NCBI GenBank assembly: GCA_018296165.2
Contig: JACKQL020000117.1
Location: 62,001-126,000, forward strand
Direction: 5' to 3'
From: Termitomyces sp. T153
Lineage: Eukaryota > Basidiomycota > Agaricomycetes > Agaricales > Lyophyllaceae
Length of the DNA: 64,000 nt
Shown here one piece after another: positions 57,557 through 64,000 of this stretch. Numbering within the stretch: the stretch's first letter is position 1; every line of letters starts with the position of its first letter. Position numbers and translations under genes: made by a program. Below the pieces are notes generated by a model that saw only the letters and a list, made by a program, of their open reading frames with translations, was not told the DNA's origin and did no database searches.

Positions 57557-57655
57557 GTGGTCCAAGCAAGTTTGGAGTGGTCCAAGCAAGTCTGGAGTGG
57601 TCCAAGCAAGTCTGGAGTGGTCCAAGCAAGTCTGGAGTGGTCCAAGCAAGTCTAA
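57557..57655. repeat. 20-bp tandem repeat, five copies
   Basis: The unit GGTCCAAGCAAGTCTGGAGT is repeated about five times inside the solo LTR; the last copy diverges. Confidence 0.9.
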
Positions 57656-58373
57656 GACCAGGTACAGTAAAGTTTGAGTTTAGAGGTGTGTCAGGTACAA
57701 GTCTGTAAGCAAATGTATAGGTGGTGAGGCAAGTGGAGGCTTTGTGAGTGATGGGGGTGGAGCCAGAGTTTGATGAGGGATCAATTAAGAGTGATGGGTC
57801 TTGGGACTAAGCATAGGGCAAGGTCTGGAGTTAGCTTATAAATGTTTAGAGAGTTGTAATGTATGTGCAGAGTTTGTAATGATGTTAGAGTTGAAAGGAA
57901 CTTATTAACAATAAAGGAAATAGGGATAGACAAGGCAAGATAGAACTGAGAAAAGAGATAGATTCAAGACTAGAGGCTGAAATAAAAAGAAGACTAGGAA
58001 ATGTAACAGAAAGGAAACATGAGACATAGGTAACCAAGTAAAGCAATATCAAGACTAGGGTAATGGATGCTACTCTATGACTTATATACTGACTACTGGA
58101 CACCTCTAGGGATTGGGGTTGCAATGGCAGGACTCATCAGAGCCATGCAGGGCTGATGGGTGTTGGCTCTGATCAGAGGGTTGGCCATGTTGATGTTCTG
58201 ATGGGAACTGATGGGAACACAGTCTGTTCCATAGTTGTCAGGAAGCTCCAGATGGGTTGAGTGGGTTGTGGGGATGGGCTAGCAATGTGTGTCTGAGTTA
58301 GGGGAGAGATTGGAGATGCTCAGGGGCCTTGTGGGGCAGAGGGGAAGCTGAGGAGGCCTGCAGGAGTTGTGCC

Positions 58374-58475
58374 AGGGTTTGCCAGAAGGTCATTGGGATT
58401 TGCCAGAAGGTCATTGGGGTTTGCCAGAAGGTCATTGGGGTTTGCCAGAAGGTCATTGGGGTTTGCTGGGGAAGT
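58374..58475. repeat. 21-bp tandem repeat, about five copies
   Basis: The unit GTTTGCCAGAAGGTCATTGGG is repeated with very few changes inside the solo LTR. Confidence 0.9.
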
Positions 58476-58611
58476 GTCAGAGATAGCCAGGGCAGGTGCC
58501 TTAGGTAAACAAGGATTGGGGTGAGTCAAGGGGATGTTGGGGGGGAGCTCTGGAAAAGTGGGGTGGCTTGGGAGGAGGTCTGGAGGTCTGGGAGTGGGTC
58601 ATGACAATATC

Positions 58612-59364
58612 TGGTTTTGATGCACTAGTACATCAACAAGCAATCATGTCTCCCCTGGTCTCCCAAGCCCATCTTACCATCTGGAAGGGTTGCTGGCTGA
58701 CCCCTGGTGGCTTTCTTCATGCTGTCTTGGTATATTGCCTCTCTGACTTCCATTCTCATCAGTTTTGTATGTGGGATATCCTGTGGGTGTTCCTGTGGGT
58801 GTTCTCTTGTCAGGTTCAGATTTATGTTGTTTTCCAGTACTGGCAGCAATTTGAATAGGGCTTCACACAGTGCATCACATTTATCTTCATGTGATATTGC
58901 TGTGTTGGTGTCCTCCCTTTGAATGGCAAGTGATGGGTAGCTTCTCATGTCTTTGGACCTGCCCATCAGTCCTCACATTGTCATCAGGGTTGCTTTCTCT
59001 AGAGTCTCTATGAACCATTGTGACTTTGAGCATTTGTAGAGCCTTCTGAAGTAATTAGTGGTCTTACATATTTCTTTGTTTATCTCTATGCTTTGTTCTC
59101 CTCATTGCTCTTTGTAGGCCTGCTGGTTCTCCCTCAGCACCATCTGCCTGTTGTTTGTCTTGCTGAGTATGGTATTCCACCATGGTCTTGCCCTGTCTGA
59201 TGGTTTTCTCTCCTTCACAGTTTGAGTTGTTGCTGTTGTCATTGCTTTCATGATCAGCTCTACATCTCTGTCTAGCTCTTCTGGTGCATGGTCAGTCTCT
59301 AATGAATGTAGCAATTTCCACCTTTCTTTGTGTTTGACCATCTTATGCTCAAACACATCCATAC
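58612..59364 (-). pseudogene. LINE ORF2: region between endonuclease and reverse transcriptase
   Basis: Minus strand: MDVFEHKMVKHKERWKLLHS, TVKERKPSDRARPWWN (about 59225-59170) and, after stops, DKCDALCEALFKLLP and MRMEVREAIYQDSM. These match the linker and RT start of these LINEs. A TGA and other stops interrupt it. Confidence 0.82.
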
Positions 59365-59599
59365 ACTTGTTCTGAGGTCTATGAAGTAAATGAGGTTTTT
59401 CTACTTGATTATGTGCTGAAAAATGTCTGCAATTTTTGTTCCCACATGATCAATATACCACATGATATCTACCTGCTACCCACTTGTCCACACTTTTTGC
59501 TCCCTTCCAGCTATCTTTTCCGGCTAATGTTGTTGTCCACACTTTTTGCTCCCTTCCAGCTATCTTTTCTGGCTAACATTGTTGCCTGCACTTTTTGCT

Positions 59600-59765
59600 C
59601 CCTTTCAGCTTTGTTTTCCCTCTTTTTATGTTTTTCCTTTTTTTCTTTTCTTCTTCTTCTTTTTTTATTTTTATTTATTATCTTATTTTATTTTATTTTA
59701 TTCTTTTTTTTTTCTTTTTTTCTTTTTGTTTTTTATATCTTTTCTTTTCATATATTTTATATTTG
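59600..59765. repeat. Low-complexity T/C-rich tract
   Basis: About 165 bases of mostly T with some C, inside the TIR element. Open frames read through it are composition artefacts. Confidence 0.85.
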
Positions 59766-60118
59766 CATTTTTTGACATGACTTAATATTCTTCTATCTAT
59801 TGCACTATATATGTTCACTGATTTGTGTTTAATGATTTGGAGGGTATGGCTGGATTTGAGGTCTATCTTATTGTCTGTATGGCTTTTGTCGATCTGTATC
59901 TATGTTGTGGAACAATTTTGTTCCAACATCTAACTGCATAATATTCTCATGTGCTAATCATGGGCATGTGATTGAACTTTTATGACTCTCCTACTCATAG
60001 TCAATATTACTATATTAATAGTTTGATGTCTATCTATGCTAAATGGAAGCTGAGATCACATCCACATATACACAATAAAATATATATGTTGTGTAACAAT
60101 CTTTGCTCCAACAACTGA

Positions 60119-60412
60119 TTGCATAATCTACCACCTTTGCTATATTTTGATGTATCATCTGTCAATGTTCATATCAATGATAGCATATGTATATCCACTG
60201 TTGACACATTGAAAACATATGTGTATAAGTTAAAGGGTGTGGTGTATTACAGTGATAACCACTTCACAAGCAGGTATATAGATAAGAACAATGATGTATG
60301 GTACTATGATGGACTGGCAGGATACCAAATGATCAAATATAATAGACCATTAGATATGTCTGTATCTGGATATAAGATAGCTCCCTTGGCTATATATGTA
60401 TGTTTGGACTGA
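60119..60412 (+). pseudogene. Ubiquitin-protease (USP)-like C-terminal fragment
   Basis: Open frame of 97 codons. It reads LPPLLYFDVSS near the start, then YKLKGVVYYSDNHFTSRYID and VWYYDGLAG, and ends LAIYVCLD. The order P-x-x-L-x-F, Y-x-L-x-G-[VI]-[VI]-Y, N-H-F-[TS]-x-R, W-x-Y-D-G is that of the last third of USP/C19 peptidases, including the catalytic His. The Cys-box half is missing. It occupies the right half of the TIR element, suggesting capture of a gene end or a remnant of the element's own cargo gene. Confidence 0.6.
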
Positions 60413-60449
60413 ATATATTGTATTTTCCCAATTAGACCTCAGACTTGCT

Positions 60450-61440
60450 GTGCACTGCAATGGCCCATACTCAATGGTCTGGCTTTGTTTGTTTAAAATT
60501 AAACCTGCTCTCCATTGGGCCTTGGATCTCCACTGACCTGTGATCTATTGTCCATCTCAGTGCAAAATGGTGTAATCTGCAGGCTAAGCTTGGGTCTATG
60601 GTCCACTCCTTGGTTGCATCTAGTTTGATAGCTTCCACATTTGCCCATGTCATGTCTAGCACTGATATTGCCCCTCTCCTCCAATGCTCATGGTATGTAC
60701 ACTCCCCCTTTTTGTTCACTAGTGCAAAGTTGTGTTCTTGCATCCAGTCCACATGTCTCTGTGCTCTCTCTGTCAGTTGGTTGTCCTCCTTGCTCCACAT
60801 TGGATGATGTTGGTTCCAATCACCACTGATTATCACTGGCTCCCTGACCTGGAATTTGATCAACTGTATTCTTTCCATTGCTTTTCTATATATGTTTCCT
60901 TGTTCTGTCCCTCTTGGTTGGCTATAAACATTAGCTATTACTACTGTTTGGTAGTTAGCCCATGAAATTTCCAGGATCTGGATGTCTAAATTCTTTGCTA
61001 GGTCCAATCACAGTATTACTGCAAAGTTGTGCCTCCTCTTCACATAGGCCATTACTCTTGGTCTTTTGTCTGTTGGTATGTTAGCTATAGGTAGAATTGG
61101 GGTCCATGCCCCCAAGTTTGCCAGTCCCCTCTGCCCAGCACCTATTTTGCCCCACCATTGTTCTGTTACCATGAGTTTGTCTATAAATGTATTTAGCATT
61201 GTGTGGCATACTGTATTGCATCTGTTGGTGTCAAGTTGTGCAATTCAGATTGGTTTCATTCACATAGTAAGTTTATGTTACCAGGGTTATGTGAGCCAGT
61301 GTTGTTTCTCTCTTCCACGTCAATGTCTGCCCATCTGCCTCCTTTGTGTTTGTTCAGCAGATTTTTGAGCACCATATATCTGTTCATCTTGTTTGCTGTG
61401 TCTGTCATCTTCTTGTTCTTTGTTTGAGTATTGGTTTCAT
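60450..61440 (-). pseudogene. LINE ORF2: endonuclease domain
   Basis: Minus strand: PRVMAYVKRRHNFAVIL, a TGA, then LDLAKNLDIQILEI, NVYSQPRGTEQGNIYRKAME, VIISGDWNQHHPMWS and VLDMTWANVEAI. These are the signatures of apurinic-type (EEP) endonucleases of LINEs; GDWNQHHP holds the catalytic Asp and His. The TGA after FAVIL fits a lost arginine (CGA). The enzyme nicked target DNA to prime copying. Confidence 0.85.
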
Positions 61441-61679
61441 TCCTGCTATTTCCTTTCCCTCCTCTTTCCTCCATCCTGTCTCTGCTCTGTACTCAGTCCT
61501 GCCCCTCAATGTTCTCCTACCCTTCCATTGTCTTCTTCTTTGCCCCCTTCTTCCTCCTCTTTTTCATCTTGACTCCTCCCTCTACCTCTCCTCTGTCCCT
61601 CTCCCTTTCTATCATCTGGTGCCTTTTCCTCTTGGGGCAATTTCTCTCTGTGGCCAGGTGGTTGCCTTTGCAGTTTGTG

Positions 61680-63571
61680 CATTTTAGTCTGTCTTCAGGT
61701 TCTTTGGGTCCTTCCCCCTCTCATTGTGCTCTACATTTTCCATGATCTGCCTTGTTGTGCTCCCCAGCACATATCCTGCATTTCATGGAGTTCTTGCATT
61801 TAGAGATGTGGTGGCCAAGTGTCCAGCATTTGCTGCACTGCAGCATGGTTGGTCTATCTGTGTAATAAACTACTTTGCAGAAGTTCATATACATGGCTAT
61901 ATACCATGCTGCTAGTACTATTTTTGCATTGTCTTCCTTGGCAAACTCCAGTACTATTCACAAGTATTCCTTTTGTTGTAGATCTGACTCCATGCATATC
62001 CATCTGGTTGATGTGCTCCTATGCTGCCTAGCTGCCATGCAGGAAACCAGAAGAAAGACCTAAACACTGGCAACTAGATAGGGTAGCTGGCAATAGGAAG
62101 TTAATGGGAGCAAGTCAGTAACTGTCCCAGAAAGTGAGAGCTAATTGGTGTAGGTTTGTAAGCCAGACAAGAAAAATGATAAGTAAGAAATCACATGGCT
62201 TTCAATATATCTGTTTTTGAAAGGAGGTCTTATTGTTGCCAGGTATTGTCACTAGCAATTGTCACTAAAGAAAGTCTCAGCCTTATTGTTCTAGACCCAA
62301 GGGACAGACTCCATGTGATGAACTCATAATCCAGAAGTCTCATGGTTGCTAAAATCTTGTGCAAAGGCTATGTTTTTCCAGACCTTGGGGCTAGACCCCA
62401 CATGACAAGTGTCATGACTTGTGCATGGTCATGTGCAATATAGTCAGATGCTGTCCAATCACAAATGCCAAAAACAGTGCTCAGCAACAATTGGGTCTTA
62501 TTACTAGGTTTGCCCATCAAGTTGATCTTTGCAATGATTGGATTGAACCTTCAAATCTCCTCCAGTAAGTTGTCTGGTGTGTTGATGTAGCCATGGCCAT
62601 CTCTCCCCATCCATACCCCATTTACCCTGACATTGTATTGTCAGTTGTCCATGAGTATATCAATGGTGTGGGCTGTCACCCCAAATATGTCAATGAATTC
62701 ATCCACATGCTGGTTTAACTCCTCACCTTTCTGGTCTTCCTGCAGCATTATGACTAGGATTTGGTTATGGTTGCATTGTGCTGAGGCTATGCATAGGCTT
62801 TTTGCAGTTGGCAACTGGGACAGGTGATTGTTAATCATGTTTACTAGTCTATGTGGGTTGTGTCAAACTTCTCTCCCCACGGAACAAAGATGAGTCATGC
62901 TGGGTGGTACTGGTCTCTCAGTGAATGGGGCTGTCTCTGTTGGCATTGTGTGTTCTTGTTGGTTTTTGTGGGTCTATACATTGGGCCTATTGCTATTACT
63001 GTCTTCACACCTTGTACTTCTTTTGGGTCACATTCATTCACCCTTTCTGTGTTGGCCTTCCTTCTTGGCTTTTTACCAGGATGTCTACTGTCTTTGCCAG
63101 GTCTTTAACAGCAGAACAAAGCTCAGCAGTTTCCTGGAGTGTGTGCATGGAATCAGCATTGCTAGTTTTGCTTTGTTTCTCACCTTGTGCTGTGAGTCCT
63201 GGTAAGATTTTCCCCACTATCTCATAAGCCAACTTATCTGTCTTTGGATCCCATACATAGTGGTCTGAGTATCATCTGTGTTATCTCTTCAGGTTTTTGA
63301 GTTGGTTGATTACTATCACCTCATTTTCTGATGCTGTCCTTGCTTCTGTCTCCAAGTCCTGTTCTACTTCTGTGCCTGTGAGCTCTCTTGGGTTGCATTT
63401 TGGCCTGGTTGGCATCCTAGGTTCCTGTTCACCCTGCTGACCAAATACATCAATGTCTCTATATTTGTGTCATCCCAAGGTGGGTCTCATGCGTGAAGTG
63501 ATCATGTATCCTCCTGCATTTCCTCCAGGTGGTTTCTCTTGTTCTCCTCTCACTCTTTTTTTAACATTTTC
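61680..63571 (-). pseudogene. LINE ORF1 (RNA-binding, three zinc knuckles)
   Basis: It reads on the minus strand from about MYSENVKKR (63571), through IVGKILPGLTAQGEKQ, VKDLAKTVDILVK and EFIDIFGVTAHTIDILMDN, to RWICMESDLQQKEYL and EFAKEDNAKIVLAAWYIA. Three zinc knuckles follow: CSKCWTLGHHISKC, CRICAGEHNKADHGKC and CTNCKGNHLATERNC (about 61845-61650). The 472-bp insertion at 62032-62503 interrupts it; removing that joins LMGKP to RQHRSTSTRW. Several stops are present. Confidence 0.8.
62032..62503. mobile_element. 472-bp insertion in LINE ORF1
   Basis: It is flanked by CTAG on both sides (62028-62031 and 62504-62507). Removing it with one CTAG restores the ORF1 reading frame. It has no TIRs or TG...CA ends that I can see and no coding capacity. 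It may be a short non-autonomous element. Confidence 0.65.
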
Positions 63572-63663
63572 ACTGTACATCTGTGCTACAGAGGTTGTTC
63601 CCCTCCCTAGTCTGACTGTGGGAAAATTACAGTCAGATGGTGGTACTGGATCAAGAGTGTTTT

Positions 63664-63679
63664 GTTTGGGTTCCTGAAT
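63664..63679. repeat. Right target-site duplication of the LINE (16 bp)
   Basis: Exact copy of 36614-36629. CpG-normal sequence starts just after it, marking the return to host DNA. Confidence 0.85.
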
Positions 63680-64000
63680 TGTTCTAAATTACATCGACTG
63701 TCGTGTGTCGGGAGATGAAATTTTTAGCCAATTTTTGTAGCTCTGTCCCCTGGGCACATAGCCTTCAAACCTCTGGGAAATCTATTTTTACTTATCATCT
63801 AGTAGGTGGTGATAGGTAGTGATTTTGTTTAGGGAGATTTATACCATGTGAGAGATGTCGGCCCATGACACGACCAAAAATCCGGGAAGTGAAAAATTGT
63901 CGTCACACCCGGGTCACAGGTCAAGTTCTGGCTCCGCTTGGAAGGAATCCTCACTTCAAACAATGCTCATCGTGATGTAATCGCTGCTCGCATGGTGGTA
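63680..64000. other. Host DNA to the right of the LINE
   Basis: 321 bases with normal CpG. Before LINE insertion this sequence directly followed the 3' flank of the oxidoreductase gene. No gene is recognised in it. Confidence 0.6.

Larger units (their letters stand above)
57421..58606 (-). repeat. Solo LTR (1,186 bp) with two tandem-repeat expansions
   Basis: The ends are TGTCATGACCC and CAGAACCTGACA on the minus strand. The target duplication ATATC is perfect (57416-57420 and 58607-58611), so only one LTR remains after recombination. It is the same family as 1859-2652 but longer. Removing it rejoins LINE text KTRYHPRPW. Confidence 0.92.
59372..60442. mobile_element. 1,071-bp TIR element carrying a ubiquitin-protease fragment
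   Basis: The ends are inverted repeats, CTGAGGTCTA (59372-59381) and TAGACCTCAG (60433-60442). The flanks are ACTTGTT (59365-59371) and ACTTGCT (60443-60449), a 7-bp target duplication with one change. Removing it rejoins the LINE frame exactly (AIAVHSK/CMDVFEHK). No transposase is encoded. The left half is very T-rich (59618-59760). The superfamily is not certain. Confidence 0.78.
36630..63663 (-). mobile_element. LINE (non-LTR retrotransposon) split by five insertions
   Basis: Between identical 16-bp flanks lies one minus-strand LINE. In transcript order it has ORF1 with three CCHC zinc knuckles (about 63570-61680), ORF2 with an APE-type endonuclease (about 61440-60450), reverse transcriptase (about 59364-56739, then 43923-42690) and a zinc-binding C-terminus, then a 3' UTR ending in (TTCA)n at 36630. 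Five foreign pieces interrupt it: 37206-42666, 43926-56736, 57421-58606, 59372-60442 and 62032-62503. Removing each with one target-site copy leaves about 6.0 kb and rejoins coding text at four of the five sites. Stops from CpG loss make the copy inactive. Confidence 0.92.

Noticed and set aside
57557..57655. Regular short repeats that could suggest a CRISPR array
   Set aside because: Units are directly adjacent without spacers, inside an LTR of a eukaryotic genome; this is a minisatellite.
59413..59785. Long Phe/Leu-rich open frames suggesting a membrane protein
   Set aside because: They arise from a T/C-rich low-complexity tract read in three frames; no conserved motif.
61346..61745. Plus-strand open frames rich in Leu, Ser and Phe
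   Set aside because: They lie antisense to the LINE ORF1/ORF2 junction; no independent support.

Overview
The window looks like nuclear DNA of a mushroom-forming basidiomycete (Agaricomycetes). The reasons are many introns of about 45-60 bases, host genes typical of such fungi (an RRM-YTH protein, a BBC1-type actin-patch protein, an F-box protein, an ACS-type MFS transporter, an FAD amine-oxidase-like protein), and a dense load of Ty3, copia, LINE, Tc1 and pogo-like elements. The species cannot be fixed from the sequence alone.

Two kinds of DNA alternate. Host-gene islands (about 12.2-16.6 kb, 21.4-37 kb, and after 63.68 kb) have ordinary CpG content. Transposon tracts (1-12.18 kb, 16.65-21.38 kb, most of 37.5-63.66 kb) have almost no CpG. 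Many broken codons there are explained by CpG changing to TpG or CpA, as expected from deamination of methylated CpG.

Left tract (1-12.18 kb): an unresolved repeat, a 794-bp LTR, a 146-bp tandem repeat, remnants of a ubiquitin-protease-like gene, and a full-length but dead Ty3 chromovirus (5279-11348, 370-bp LTRs, CCTTC target duplication, possible self-primed reverse transcription).

First gene island: an apparently intact, intron-rich MFS transporter (13415-15936). Next come a truncated Ty3 element (16244-19770), the integrase/chromodomain tail and LTR of another (19775-20494), and a decayed Tc1 transposase (20500-20885).

Main gene island: RRM-YTH m6A-reader-like protein (22509-25343), F-box protein (26801-28359), BBC1-like protein (28592-33398), a small TRIR/C19orf43-like protein on the minus strand (33749-34430), and an FAD oxidoreductase (34579-36471). 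The last two are divergent with a 148-bp shared promoter. The proposed exon structures of these five genes are all divisible by three. The oxidoreductase needs a 5-nt microexon.

Right tract (36630-63663): a single minus-strand LINE, about 6.0 kb before insertion, flanked by a 16-bp target duplication and blown up to 27 kb by five independent insertions. These are a copia element (37206-42666), a pogo-like TIR element (43926-56736), a solo LTR (57421-58606), a 1,071-bp TIR element carrying a ubiquitin-protease fragment (59372-60442), and a 472-bp insertion (62032-62503). The pogo-like element itself contains a Ty3 retrotransposon (44260-56293), whose 5' LTR was in turn split by a 2-kb segment holding a BTB/POZ gene fragment. 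That Ty3 element also carries, between pol and its 3' LTR, a spliced gene of unknown function on the antisense strand (53943-55293). This is the most unusual item in the window.
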